Source: Lysinibacillus fusiformis
Lineage (GTDB): Bacteria > Bacillota > Bacilli > Bacillales_A > Planococcaceae
DNA length: 64,000 nt
Direction of reading: 5' to 3'
Assembly (NCBI RefSeq): GCF_016925635.1
Contig: NZ_CP070490.1
Coordinates: forward strand, 682,001 to 746,000
Under the pieces are notes generated by a model. It was given only the letters and a program-made list of their open reading frames with translations, did not search any database and had not been told where the DNA came from. Position numbers and translations under genes: made by a program. This document shows, piece by piece, positions 8,590-16,234 of this stretch. The first letter of the stretch is position 1, and each line of letters starts with the position of its first letter.

Positions 8590-8952
8590 GTGAGTGATTA
8601 TTTCACAGGTGAAGAAGCATTAAAAGCCTTATATGCGCAAGATGATAATGATGAGCTAGAATATGATCCGGTTCATATTATTTTTCATTTAAAGGCCCGT
8701 ATGAAAGAACGTGGATTAACTCAACAGCAGCTTGCTGATATAAGTGGAGTTCGACAAGCTACTATTAGTCAGTTATGTCGAGGCAATATCGAGCGGCTAC
8801 ACATACCAACTCTAGAAAAAATTGCCGCAGCGATGAATATAACTGATATAACGCAGCTATTATCATTTTTACCGGAAAGTGAAATCATGTCCGGTGGCAA
8901 TCCTTATGATATTGTTTTCGCAAACGATAAAGAAAAAGCGCAAGCCGACTAA
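8590..8952 (+). CDS. XRE-family transcriptional regulator, probable element repressor
   Basis: 120 aa from GTG at 8590, with GAGGTGA six bases upstream. A GTG at 8581 is part of that ribosome binding site. The helix-turn-helix covers about residues 37-92: LKARMKERGLTQQQLADISG, then VRQATISQLCRGNI and a helical LEKIAAAMNITDI. It is the only confident plus-strand gene in the element and is divergent from the early genes, the usual place for a lysogeny or maintenance repressor. The N-terminal acidic extension (EEALKALYAQDDNDELEYD) resembles antitoxin-type HigA/XRE proteins, but there is no adjacent toxin gene that I recognise. Confidence 0.87.
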   Translation: MSDYFTGEEALKALYAQDDNDELEYDPVHIIFHLKARMKERGLTQQQLADISGVRQATISQLCRGNIERLHIPTLEKIAAAMNITDITQLLSFLPESEIMSGGNPYDIVFANDKEKAQAD

Positions 8953-8973
8953 TTGGCTGCGCTCTTGTTTTCT
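8938..8973 (+). terminator. intrinsic terminator overlapping the XRE stop codon
   Basis: The arms GCGCAAGCC (8938-8946) and GGCTGCGC (8955-8962) enclose a short loop that contains the TAA stop of the XRE gene. A T-rich tail follows (CTCTTGTTTT). Confidence 0.65.
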
Positions 8974-8982
8974 TCATCCTTG

Positions 8983-9099
8983 TTATTTACTTTCTTTTTT
9001 CTTCTTCCTTTTCTTTTTCGGCATTGTTGGAAATCCGTACTTTTCGGACATCCTAGCTACCCCTTCAACTAATGCTTTAAGTTGTTCCTCCGTAGGCAA
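8983..9099 (-). CDS. 38-aa basic peptide, or displaced C-terminus of the ParB-like protein
   Basis: The frame starts at TTG 9097-9099, with GGAG eight bases upstream, and encodes 38 aa. It reads PTEEQLKALVEGVARMSEKYG and ends in a Lys/Arg run (PKKKRKKKKESK). Many ParB-like proteins end with a segment such as EEQ-x-ALVE after the GTT-x-A-Y motif, so this may be the original C-terminus of the ParB-like gene, displaced by a frameshift. The alternative is a separate small gene. The basic tail would suit nucleic-acid binding. Confidence 0.4.
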   Translation of the reverse strand: MPTEEQLKALVEGVARMSEKYGFPTMPKKKRKKKKESK

Positions 9100-9104
9100 T
9101 ACAA

Positions 9105-9920
9105 TCACACTCCATTTAAAGTCATATAAAACTTCATATGTAATCGAACACCTAAATATGCACTTGTTGTTCCGAGTTTACCTGTTGAGACTAAGCGTTG
9201 GAGTTGCGGGATTAGCTCGTTTAGTTTTAGTAGACGCTCTGTAACACGTTTAGACTCGCCTATGAATTCGGAGACATCCACCGTTGTTTTCAATCCGCCA
9301 TTTTGGCGACTTGCCCGGTCCCCCCCATGATTAATGCCCCAATACTCTTTAAGAAATTGTGCTATCCTCGCCTTTTTAATGTTGTCTTGCTCCGCAATAC
9401 CTCGTCGCTCAACGTTCTCTGCAATAAGAAGATATTCGGCTTCCCATTCATCTACGTCGATAATTTCGACTGGTACTTCCGTTAATCCTAAGTCCTTTGC
9501 GATACGCAGTCGTTGGTGTCCGCTAATAACCGTAAATGCTGGCGTACACTTAATTGCGTCACGAATTCCGTTTGCTTCCAATTCCTCTTGGCGTTCTTCC
9601 TCTGTTGTTGGCGGATTTTCATCAAGTTTCATTTGCGTGTGTGCTTTACCTATTGAGTAAGAACCGTCGAATACTTTTTCGTATAAGTCCGGGCGCTTGT
9701 CCTTTACTGCAAGTAAGTAGTATATGTTCGTTTTTCCTACCCCTGACTTTTTAGCGATTATTTCTGCAACCTCTCCGGTAAGCCCCTCCATTTCTGAAGT
9801 ACCTTCTATACCACCCTTACCGCCTTCTGCCATTCGTGCCTTCGCCTTCTGCTTTTCTTCCTCGTAATAAAGATTAATTACGATGCAAGCGCGTTGTCCT
9901 TTCGTCAATGTATCTCGCAA
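9105..9920 (-). CDS. ParB/RepB-like nuclease-domain protein, probably altered at both ends
   Basis: Up to 271 aa. The N-terminal part (TLTKGQRACIVINLYYEEE, then VAEIIAKKSGVGKTNIYYLL) is a helix-turn-helix segment that normally follows a ParB-N domain. After it comes a ParB-N core: VISGHQRLRIAKDLGLTEVP with the GHQR box, and LLIAENVERRGI, which matches the ENxxR box. The C-terminal LGTTSAY is followed by unrelated residues to the stop. The first usable start is TTG at 9918-9920, but the frame is open and protein-like for about 17 more codons upstream with no start codon. So the gene seems truncated at its 5' end. A partition or transcription role is typical of the family. Confidence 0.72.
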   Translation of the reverse strand: MRDTLTKGQRACIVINLYYEEEKQKAKARMAEGGKGGIEGTSEMEGLTGEVAEIIAKKSGVGKTNIYYLLAVKDKRPDLYEKVFDGSYSIGKAHTQMKLDENPPTTEEERQEELEANGIRDAIKCTPAFTVISGHQRLRIAKDLGLTEVPVEIIDVDEWEAEYLLIAENVERRGIAEQDNIKKARIAQFLKEYWGINHGGDRASRQNGGLKTTVDVSEFIGESKRVTERLLKLNELIPQLQRLVSTGKLGTTSAYLGVRLHMKFYMTLNGV

Positions 9921-10585
9921 TAGTTTAGTAGCCGTTATATATGACGCTATTTCATTTTCGGGAATATATTATTTACGCTCTATGTATTTATTTTGATATT
10001 TTAATAGTTTTACGCTTGACAACCGAACCCGATTTTTCAACAGAATGGCTGATGAAATTAGGAAATCGGAGAAAGTTGTTACCTTATATCTAAAACTCAA
10101 AAAGAGTAATAGACATAAAGTAACTACGCGATCATTCAACGTCATGGAGATTTATTGAGGTTGCTCGTCGCCTTGTTTCGCAGCAGACTTTCGTCTGTCA
10201 CACTCTTACGCAATTATCGTCCTGCGTATGCGGTTGTCGTGAAGCTTGTCCGCATGAGTGCGATTACCCTGCCGTAACAGCCGATAATCCACCGCACCTT
10301 TTCAATTGGCAGATGCGCGCCTTCATCACAACCGTAAACAAGGAAACGGCTTGACCTGTGATATAGTCGTTTTTGTGCATCGGTACGACAAACCTTTCCA
10401 GTGTCTTTAACGTCTGTTATTGGGCAACCAAGACGGAACGAACCTATTTTTGACAATAGGAAACTAGACCTTTGCATTTTATCTTTTTTTCAAGTAAAAT
10501 GAAGGCATATCATCGCTCATATTCAATTATGGGTGAAACACTTATGCTGGCGGGCATATTTGTGTTAAATCGGAATAAGAAATGT
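9921..10585. other. 665-bp stretch, mostly non-coding
   Basis: This lies between the ParB-like gene and the integrase hairpin. A possible promoter for the ParB-like gene is TTGTCA on the minus strand at 10017-10022. Apart from the weak frame at 10214-10477, I see no gene, RNA or clear repeat. Loss of the 5' part of the ParB-like gene may have removed sequence here. Confidence 0.5.
10214..10477 (-). CDS. doubtful 87-aa hypothetical protein
   Basis: The frame encodes 87 aa (VCRTDAQKRLYHRSSRFLVY in the middle). The ATG lacks a clear ribosome binding site (only an A-rich stretch precedes it) and no family is recognised. Amino-acid composition is not unreasonable for a basic phage protein. It could equally be chance. 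It is kept because it is the only frame in a 665-bp gap. Confidence 0.25.
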   Translation of the reverse strand: MQRSSFLLSKIGSFRLGCPITDVKDTGKVCRTDAQKRLYHRSSRFLVYGCDEGAHLPIEKVRWIIGCYGRVIALMRTSFTTTAYAGR

Positions 10586-10604
10586 CTAGCGTTACGAGCG
10601 CTAG
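10586..10604. terminator. hairpin after the integrase gene
   Basis: The arms CTAGCG and CGCTAG enclose a seven-base loop, 14 bp past the integrase stop in the minus direction. The strong T-run (CTTTTTCTTTTTTT) is on the plus strand, so it is better as a plus-direction terminator. Minus-direction termination would be weak. Confidence 0.45.
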
Positions 10605-10617
10605 GCTTTTTCTTTTT

Positions 10618-11673
10618 TTATTTGCGTATTTTTGTTCTCAGTTTCCGTAAAGGTGAATACTCAAAATGCTTAACCTGTATATCACCGTCAGTCATCTGCA
10701 CATACCTACGGGTCATTGTGATACTAGAATGACCTAAAATTCGCATTAGCGTATATGGATCACCACCATTTAAAATGAAATTGCGGGCAAACGTATGTCT
10801 CCAGGTATGTGCGGTACTCCGAATTTCTTTACCTACTCCGGTAACATCACCGTAATATTTCAAACGTTTATTCATCTGCGTATCTCGTACTTCTTCACCG
10901 TAACAAGACAAGAAAATACGTTTCGCTTCCGGGAAATGCTGCTTATTCTCGTCTACCAACTCAAATAGTAGTTTTAATGTATCCTGCGATATTGGCACGA
11001 CTCTATATCGACGATTTTTATTAAACTCCGCACCTAAATGAATACAGCGAGTCTTAATGTCGATGGATTCAGGTGTTATCGAAAGCAATTCATTCATCCG
11101 CATTCCCGTATCCAATAGACAAATTTGAAAAACATAATCGCGGAATCCTACGTAAGTACGTTGATCGCAGGCGTTTATTAGTGCTTCAATTTGTTCATCT
11201 GTAAACGATTCTATTTTGTCTATATCGTCTTTTTGGCATCTGATATTATCCATCGGACTTATGCGTACCATGTTCTCCGCCTTCCAAAAATTAAAGGCCA
11301 CCTTTAAAGCTCTAATCCGCATATTAATAGTTGCAGACGATAAGCCTTTGCCGTAGTCACCGCTCATGTATTTGTGATTCTTAAAACGCGGTGCTTCTTC
11401 TGTTAAATACCGAATGTAATCACGGCACATTGTCGATGTAATATCGTTAACATATCGAACCTTATAATCAGCCTCGAATAACCATTCCGTAAAATACCGC
11501 CAAGTGTTCGAATAATCCTCTTGCGTTCTTCTTCGAATACCTTCGCCAATCTTAGCGGTAATGAAATAACTCCATGCGTCAGACAGCCCGATTCTATGAA
11601 CGGTCGTAATCGATTCATTTTCACGTGTCTCTACTCTTGCTCTACGTCGTTTAATAGAACGGTTTTCAGACAT
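10618..11673 (-). CDS. int: tyrosine recombinase (site-specific integrase)
   Basis: 351 aa from ATG at 11671-11673. A SAM-like N-terminal core-binding domain (about residues 30-150, RRTQEDYSNTWRYFTEWLF) is followed by the catalytic domain. It has the Arg box (LLDTGMRMNELL), the beta-hairpin Lys region (NKNRRYRVVPI), the H-x-x-R box (HTWRHTFARNF), and the G-H box with the nucleophile (ILGHSSITMTRRYVQM, Tyr). All catalytic residues are present. It integrates and excises the element by recombining attP with a host attB. Its position next to the iscA-like gene indicates that the attachment site is there. A TTG at 11706 gives a longer frame, but it lies within a terminator stem. Confidence 0.95.
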   Translation of the reverse strand: MSENRSIKRRRARVETRENESITTVHRIGLSDAWSYFITAKIGEGIRRRTQEDYSNTWRYFTEWLFEADYKVRYVNDITSTMCRDYIRYLTEEAPRFKNHKYMSGDYGKGLSSATINMRIRALKVAFNFWKAENMVRISPMDNIRCQKDDIDKIESFTDEQIEALINACDQRTYVGFRDYVFQICLLDTGMRMNELLSITPESIDIKTRCIHLGAEFNKNRRYRVVPISQDTLKLLFELVDENKQHFPEAKRIFLSCYGEEVRDTQMNKRLKYYGDVTGVGKEIRSTAHTWRHTFARNFILNGGDPYTLMRILGHSSITMTRRYVQMTDGDIQVKHFEYSPLRKLRTKIRK

Positions 11674-11721
11674 AAAAAAAGCGCTCCCTTCCGTATCGTT
11701 TTTCAATACGTAAGAAAGCGC
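11674..11721 (-). terminator. intrinsic terminator whose 3' arm contains the integrase Shine-Dalgarno
   Basis: Minus-strand arms of 16 nt (11706-11721 and 11681-11696, 13 of 16 pairing by my reading) are followed by seven T directly before the integrase ATG. The 3' arm holds GGAAGGGAG, the only ribosome binding site for int. It would end leftward transcription from the iscA-like gene. Confidence 0.7.
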
Positions 11722-11817
11722 AATTTAGCGTTAATATTCATATATCCGATAGAAACCAACTAACAACTAGTCGGTATAAATACGTAAGCATGACGTCCTA
11801 CTGTCCGTTCAACTAGA

Positions 11818-12192
11818 TTACTCACAAACCTCAGGCGTTCCTTCACGTTTTGCTGTTTTGAATGAAGTACCGCAGCCACATGATGCAATGGCGTTTGGAT
11901 TATCGATGGTGAAGCCACCGCCCATTAGCGATTGTTTATAGTCAATTTTTGTTCCCATCAAAATCGGCGCATCTTCACGGGAAACAAGAATTGTTAAACC
12001 ATGCTGTACATCTTCAAAGTCATCATCTTTTTTCTCTTTATCAAAATGCATGCCGTAGGATAGCCCGCTACAGCCACCACCATTCACCACTACACGTAAA
12101 AAAGAGCCTTGTTCTTCATTATGCTTCATTATTTCATTAATATGAAAGCCAGCAGCTTGTGTTACTTCAATTACTTGCTTTGTACTTGTCAT
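11818..12192 (-). CDS. A-type Fe-S carrier (HesB/IscA family, yutM-like)
   Basis: 124 aa from ATG at 12190-12192, with AAGGTGA upstream. The three conserved cysteines of A-type carriers are visible: one in NGGGCSGLSYGM and two in ASCGCGTSF near the C-terminus. The family receives and passes on Fe-S clusters to target enzymes. B. subtilis keeps a homologue (yutM) in the same neighbourhood. The last codons face the integrase about 145 bp away, so the 3' end is the likely attB, with the reading frame kept intact after insertion. Confidence 0.88.
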   Translation of the reverse strand: MTSTKQVIEVTQAAGFHINEIMKHNEEQGSFLRVVVNGGGCSGLSYGMHFDKEKKDDDFEDVQHGLTILVSREDAPILMGTKIDYKQSLMGGGFTIDNPNAIASCGCGTSFKTAKREGTPEVCE

Positions 12193-12378
12193 CCCAATCA
12201 CCTTCCTTCTTACGTATTATCATAACAATTTTGACCATTGTATGACAAACATTCAGCTTCAAGTCGATTTTAAGTCATAATTCTAATATTTTTCACATTA
12301 ATAGTATTTTTTATTCATGTTAATAAAAGCATCATTGGTATAATAGTTACAACGAATTCTTGGCAGGGGGTAATATAT

Positions 12379-13071
12379 ATGGAGATTTCACCATATTATG
12401 AAAAAAAAATTCAATGTTTAAATTGCAAAAAAGAATTTCCAACGCTAAAAGTGCGCTCAAAATTTATTAAAGTAGATCATACAGAAACGGATTTTCAACC
12501 TATTTATGCAGATGAAGTGAATGCTCTCTATTATAATGTATTTGTTTGTGAGCATTGCGGCTTTTCCTTTACAGAAGACTTTACAAAATATTTTGCGCCA
12601 GGTATTCAAGATAATATTCGCACACAAATTACAGAAAAATGGGTACATCATGATTTCAAGGGTGAACGTACTGTATTTCAAGCGATTCAAGCCTATAAAT
12701 TAGCTTTTCTTTGTGGCACAATTAAAAAGGAAAAAAATGTAGCGATTGCTGGATTAACTTTACGTCTTGCATGGCTCTATCGTTCTTTGAACAATAGCGG
12801 ACAAGAGGAACGCTTTATGAAATTAGCACGTGATTATTATATGGAATCTTATTCTACCGAGGATTACAGCTCTACACAAATGTCAGCTGTCCGAATTATG
12901 TATATGATTGCTGAATTATCTAGACGCATTGGAGATATTGAAAATGCGACACGCTTCTTTTCTAGAGTCATTGAAAAACAAAGTGTCGGTGGCGAGGCAA
13001 AAATTATAGATATGGCGAAAGAACAGTGGGCCATTATTCGTGAAGAAAAAGAACATGCACGTCATGTATAG
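12379..13071 (+). CDS. DUF2225 family protein with zinc ribbon
   Basis: 230 aa, ATG preceded by GGCAGGGGG. The N-terminus carries two Cys pairs, IQCLNCKKEFPT and VCEHCGFSFTED, which together can bind one zinc. The rest is helical with TPR-like character (AIQAYKLAFLCGTIKKEK, then ERFMKLARDYYMESY and IENATRFFSRVIEKQ). This matches DUF2225 proteins of Bacillota, whose function is not established. It is convergent with the nifU-like gene and shares a terminator with it. Confidence 0.85.
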   Translation: MEISPYYEKKIQCLNCKKEFPTLKVRSKFIKVDHTETDFQPIYADEVNALYYNVFVCEHCGFSFTEDFTKYFAPGIQDNIRTQITEKWVHHDFKGERTVFQAIQAYKLAFLCGTIKKEKNVAIAGLTLRLAWLYRSLNNSGQEERFMKLARDYYMESYSTEDYSSTQMSAVRIMYMIAELSRRIGDIENATRFFSRVIEKQSVGGEAKIIDMAKEQWAIIREEKEHARHV

Positions 13072-13080
13072 GTAAATAAA

Positions 13081-13113
13081 AAAGTTCTAGCTTGGAAATC
13101 AGCTAGAACTTTT
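13081..13113. terminator. bidirectional terminator
   Basis: The stem AAAGTTCTAGCT / AGCTAGAACTTTT has an eight-base loop, with A-run before and T-run after. It serves both the DUF2225 gene and the convergent nifU-like gene. Confidence 0.85.
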
Positions 13114-13122
13114 TACAAAGGC

Positions 13123-13359
13123 TTAGAATACTTGCTCTACTTCCACAATACCTGGTACTTCTTCTAATAATGCTCGTTCAATACCAGCTTTTAGTGTAAT
13201 CGTAGAACTTGGGCAACTGCCACAAGCACCTAGTAAACGTAATTTCACAACGCCATCCTCAACATCTACTAATTCACAGTCTCCACCGTCACGTAGTAAG
13301 AATGGACGTAATTTATCTAATACCTCTTGAACTTGGTCGTTAATTGTTGCTTCTGCCAT
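13123..13359 (-). CDS. NifU C-terminal-like Fe-S scaffold (yutI-like)
   Basis: 78 aa, which is one complete NifU C-terminal domain. The CxxC cluster site is in [17 protein letters not shown]. Single-domain NifU/Nfu proteins in Bacillota hold a labile [4Fe-4S] cluster and deliver it to apoproteins. Start ATG with GGAAAGGAG upstream. It is close to the iscA-like gene and about 12 kb from the suf operon, so it fits as the delivery side of the same pathway. Confidence 0.9.
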   Translation of the reverse strand: MAEATINDQVQEVLDKLRPFLLRDGGDCELVDVEDGVVKLRLLGACGSCPSSTITLKAGIERALLEEVPGIVEVEQVF

Positions 13360-13442
13360 TTATCTCGACTCCTTTCCTTATAATGATTATAATGTTAGCA
13401 ACAGAAAAAATCCAATATTGAATCACAAGGAGAGAAAATACT

Positions 13443-13778
13443 ATGCTATCAACAAAACCTATGATTGAAATTTATGGAACAGCTGTCATCTGTGCTAGCT
13501 GTGTCAATGCCCCATCTTCAAAGGATACATATGAATGGCTACAAGCAGCCATCAATCGCAAATATCCAGATCACGCATACGATATTCGCTATATCGATAT
13601 TGAAGGTCCAATTGAGAATGAACGCGATCAAGAGTATGCGACACGTATTCAAGAAGATGAATTTTTCTACCCTCTTGTCCTCATTAACAATGAGGTTGTT
13701 GGGGAAGGCTACGTGCAATTAAAGCCTGTATTTACAGCCCTTGAAAATTTAGGTTTCGTCCCAGACGAAACGGTATAA
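13443..13778 (+). CDS. yuzD: YuzD-like DUF1462 family protein
   Basis: 111 aa, ATG with AAGGAGAG upstream. It has a thioredoxin-like fold pattern with CASCVNAPSS (C-x-x-C) near residue 14 and FFYPLVLINNEVVGEGYVQL near the end. This matches the YuzD/DUF1462 family, which has no established function. It is divergent from the nifU-like gene, as in B. subtilis. A redox or metal-handling role is inferred from the Cys pair and the Fe-S neighbours. Confidence 0.82.
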   Translation: MLSTKPMIEIYGTAVICASCVNAPSSKDTYEWLQAAINRKYPDHAYDIRYIDIEGPIENERDQEYATRIQEDEFFYPLVLINNEVVGEGYVQLKPVFTALENLGFVPDETV

Positions 13779-13785
13779 CAAAGAC

Positions 13786-13824
13786 AAAGGGATTGTTTCA
13801 AAATGATGTTGAAACAATCCCTTT
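13786..13824. terminator. bidirectional terminator between yuzD and yutJ
   Basis: A 15-bp perfect stem (AAAGGGATTGTTTCA and its complement) with a nine-base loop. Confidence 0.85.
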
Positions 13825-13831
13825 CAGCTAA

Positions 13832-14896
13832 TTAATCATTTTGACGTTTATAATACCACAATAATCCTGATTTCATTAAGCGAGCGATACGTCCAGTTAC
13901 TGTTGTATCAGCTAAGTACACAAAGCCTTGTTTTTTACCAAGAGCCCCCATGAAGCCTTTTAATTTAATATCTGGCATCTTCTCTGGTAAATGTTCACCT
14001 TTCCAACGCATACGAAGTACTTTCACGATTTGCTCCGCTTGTTCCTCTGCTAACTGTGCTGTTGGAGCTAAATCTGATGAAGCACAATCCCCTACAACAT
14101 AGACATGTTCATCATCAAGTACATTAAAATACTGTGTGACAAGTGGACGGTCATGTTTATCTTTCTCGACATCCATATCACGAACGATTTTGACTGGCTG
14201 TACACCCGCAGTCCATACAACCGCATCGAGTAAAATTTCATCATCATGATTAAAAATTTTACCTGGCTCTACTTTTGTAATATTGGAATTGGCAACGACA
14301 TCAACATTATGCTTAACAAACCAATCCTTTACATACTTACTTAATTTTTCTGGAAAATCTTTTAGAATACGTTGACCACGGTCAAATAGCTTTATTTTTA
14401 AATCTGATCGACTTTCACGTAGCTCACTTGCAAGCTCAATTCCACTTAAGCCAGCCCCTATAATTCCAACTGTAGATCCGGCTGGTAAACCACAAAGTGC
14501 TTGGAATGTTGCACGTGATTTGCCCATTGTTTGAATGCTGTACGTGTGCTCTTCCGCACCTGGTACACCATGATATTTATCTTCACAGCCAAGCCCAATG
14601 ACTAAATCATCATATTCTATACGTTGTCCGTCTTCAAGAATGACTACTTTTTCCGCACGATTAATTTCAACGACTTCTCCATATACGGCTGTTAAACGTT
14701 CATGCTCTGGGAAGCTTACACGAATTTCTTTATCTGTTGCAGTCCCTGCCGCCAATGCATAAAACTCTGTTTTTAAACTATGGAAAGGGGCTCTATCTAC
14801 TATAACTACCTCTCTGTCTAACGGTAGGCTGTTTAATAGACGAAGCATGACACGCATATTGCCGTAGCCGCCACCTAAAAGTACTAATTTTCCCAT
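13832..14896 (-). CDS. yutJ: FAD/NAD(P)-dependent oxidoreductase, NDH-2-like (yutJ)
   Basis: 354 aa. An N-terminal FAD-binding Rossmann motif (LVLLGGGYGNMRVMLRLL), a second NAD(P)-binding motif in the middle (VGIIGAGLSGIELASELRE), and the C-terminal FAD contact (VYVVGDCASS) give the standard type II NADH dehydrogenase layout, though shorter than Ndh. It probably oxidises NAD(P)H at the membrane and passes electrons to quinone or another acceptor, but the acceptor cannot be read from sequence. Two Rex-type palindromes lie in the 260 bp upstream, which fits control by the NADH/NAD+ ratio. Confidence 0.88.
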   Translation of the reverse strand: MGKLVLLGGGYGNMRVMLRLLNSLPLDREVVIVDRAPFHSLKTEFYALAAGTATDKEIRVSFPEHERLTAVYGEVVEINRAEKVVILEDGQRIEYDDLVIGLGCEDKYHGVPGAEEHTYSIQTMGKSRATFQALCGLPAGSTVGIIGAGLSGIELASELRESRSDLKIKLFDRGQRILKDFPEKLSKYVKDWFVKHNVDVVANSNITKVEPGKIFNHDDEILLDAVVWTAGVQPVKIVRDMDVEKDKHDRPLVTQYFNVLDDEHVYVVGDCASSDLAPTAQLAEEQAEQIVKVLRMRWKGEHLPEKMPDIKLKGFMGALGKKQGFVYLADTTVTGRIARLMKSGLLWYYKRQND

Positions 14897-14961
14897 AATA
14901 GTCTCCTTTTATATCTCTTTTAATAATTGTTCACAAAGTATCCACAAACGAGTATAACCGA

Positions 14962-14979
14962 TTGTGAGAAGTTTCACAA
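14962..14979. promoter_or_regulatory. Rex-type operator 1 upstream of yutJ
   Basis: TTGTGAGAAGTTTCACAA is an 18-bp near-palindrome matching the Rex consensus TTGTGAAATNTTTCACAA, with intact TTGTGA and TCACAA halves. It is about 65 bp from the yutJ start. Confidence 0.7.
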
Positions 14980-14994
14980 TATCAGAATGAAAAT

Positions 14995-15012
14995 TTGTGA
15001 AAGATTTCACAA
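14995..15012. promoter_or_regulatory. Rex-type operator 2 upstream of yutJ
   Basis: TTGTGAAAGATTTCACAA is an almost perfect Rex box, 33 bp (about three helical turns) from operator 1, so two dimers could bind on one face of the DNA. Confidence 0.75.
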
Positions 15013-15165
15013 AACAAACGAGAACTTGTTCATTTCAATTGATTTTTAAGCCATTAATAACGAATTCCCTTTATCTTTTATAAAAAAACGTTTCTTTTCC
15101 CTTAAACGTAAATAATTGACGAAAATCGCAAAACCGAGTAGCATTACTTTGGTGAGGTGACATGG

Positions 15166-15402
15166 ATGAATCCAATGGTTGAATTTTGTATAAGTAATTT
15201 AGCAAATGGCTCTCAAGCAACTTATGAAGTACTCGAACGCGATCCAAACATCGACGTTTTGGAATATGGCTGCCTCAGTTATTGTACAAAGTGCTCAGAA
15301 TCCTTTTATGCAATAGTAAACGGTGAATTAGTAGAAGCTGATTCTCCTGATGAATTAACGAAAGCCATTTATCAATTTATTGAAGAAAATCCATTATGGT
15401 AG
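15166..15402 (+). CDS. yuzB: YuzB-like DUF1450 protein
   Basis: 78 aa from ATG at 15166, with GGTGAGGTGA upstream. An earlier GTG at 15157 lies within that binding site. Conserved features of DUF1450 are [20 protein letters not shown] and [17 protein letters not shown], so four cysteines are available for a metal or Fe-S site. Function unknown. The length equals that of the B. subtilis homologue as I recall it. It is divergent from yutJ and may share the Rex-type sites. Confidence 0.85.
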   Translation: MNPMVEFCISNLANGSQATYEVLERDPNIDVLEYGCLSYCTKCSESFYAIVNGELVEADSPDELTKAIYQFIEENPLW

Positions 15403-15440
15403 TTTTCTAAAATGCCTATATGAATAAATTTGAACAAATA

Positions 15441-15480
15441 AAAAGGATGTTATGCTAAAAATCAGCATAAACATCCTTTT
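15441..15480. terminator. bidirectional terminator between yuzB and yutF
   Basis: The stem AAAAGGATGTT plus ATGCT / AGCAT plus AACATCCTTTT carries A- and T-runs on both sides. Confidence 0.85.
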
Positions 15481-15481
15481 A

Positions 15482-16234
15482 TTACTTTAATACGTCCACT
15501 ACATATGTAGGTTGGCATTCTTTTTCGAGGACAATCTTTGTAGGTGTAACACCAGTATTCACATGAATAGTGTCACAGCCAAAACGAGTGCCACACATAA
15601 TGTCCGTATCATAATTATCTCCGATCATTACCATGTCTTCTTTCGCAATCCCATGTTCGGTAGCGATCACTTCCAGCATGGCTGGTGATGGCTTACCAAT
15701 ATAGATTGGTTCAACATCTGCAACCTCTCCTACCAAGCGAGCAAAAGAACCATTGCCCGGTAAGAAACCATATTCTGTTGGGAATTTAATATCCTGATTC
15801 GTGGCAATAAAGGTCGCTCCTTGCTGGACAAAAACCGTTGCCCTGGCAAGTGCCATATAATCAAGCGTACGATCAATCCCCATGACAAATACATCCGGCT
15901 CCTCCTCAACAGGTACAATATTTTCATTGAGTAATGCCTGACGAATACCATCTGTACCCATCATCGCTACTTTTTTGCCTGTGAAATGTAGAGCCACATA
16001 CTTTGCGGTTACCAATGCACTTGAATAAATATGATCTAATGGGGCGTTCACACCAATAGAAAGTAAAGCTTCTTGCAGTTGTTCTCGCGTCTTCGATGAA
16101 TTATTCGTTACATAGAATGGCTCAATTCCTGCTTGCTGTAAACGATGAATAAAAGCAACCGCAGAAGGAATACCTTCCTTCCCACGGTAGACAGTGCCAT
16201 CTAAATCAAAGCAATAGGCCTTATATTGTTTCAT
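15482..16234 (-). CDS. yutF: HAD-IIA (NagD-like) sugar phosphatase, YutF
   Basis: 250 aa. HAD motif I is CFDLDGTVYRG at the N-terminus, motif II is FYVTNNSSKTREQL, and the C-terminal motif is VMIGDNYDTDIM. The C2-type cap between motifs II and III places it in subclass IIA with NagD and p-nitrophenylphosphatases. It dephosphorylates small phosphorylated metabolites, with substrate unknown. Its start overlaps the stop of yutE by four bases, so the two are co-translated. Confidence 0.9.
   Translation of the reverse strand: MKQYKAYCFDLDGTVYRGKEGIPSAVAFIHRLQQAGIEPFYVTNNSSKTREQLQEALLSIGVNAPLDHIYSSALVTAKYVALHFTGKKVAMMGTDGIRQALLNENIVPVEEEPDVFVMGIDRTLDYMALARATVFVQQGATFIATNQDIKFPTEYGFLPGNGSFARLVGEVADVEPIYIGKPSPAMLEVIATEHGIAKEDMVMIGDNYDTDIMCGTRFGCDTIHVNTGVTPTKIVLEKECQPTYVVDVLK

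Noticed and set aside
8590..8952. HigA-like antitoxin of a toxin-antitoxin pair
   Set aside because: No HigB-like gene lies next to it. The divergent operator layout fits an element repressor better.
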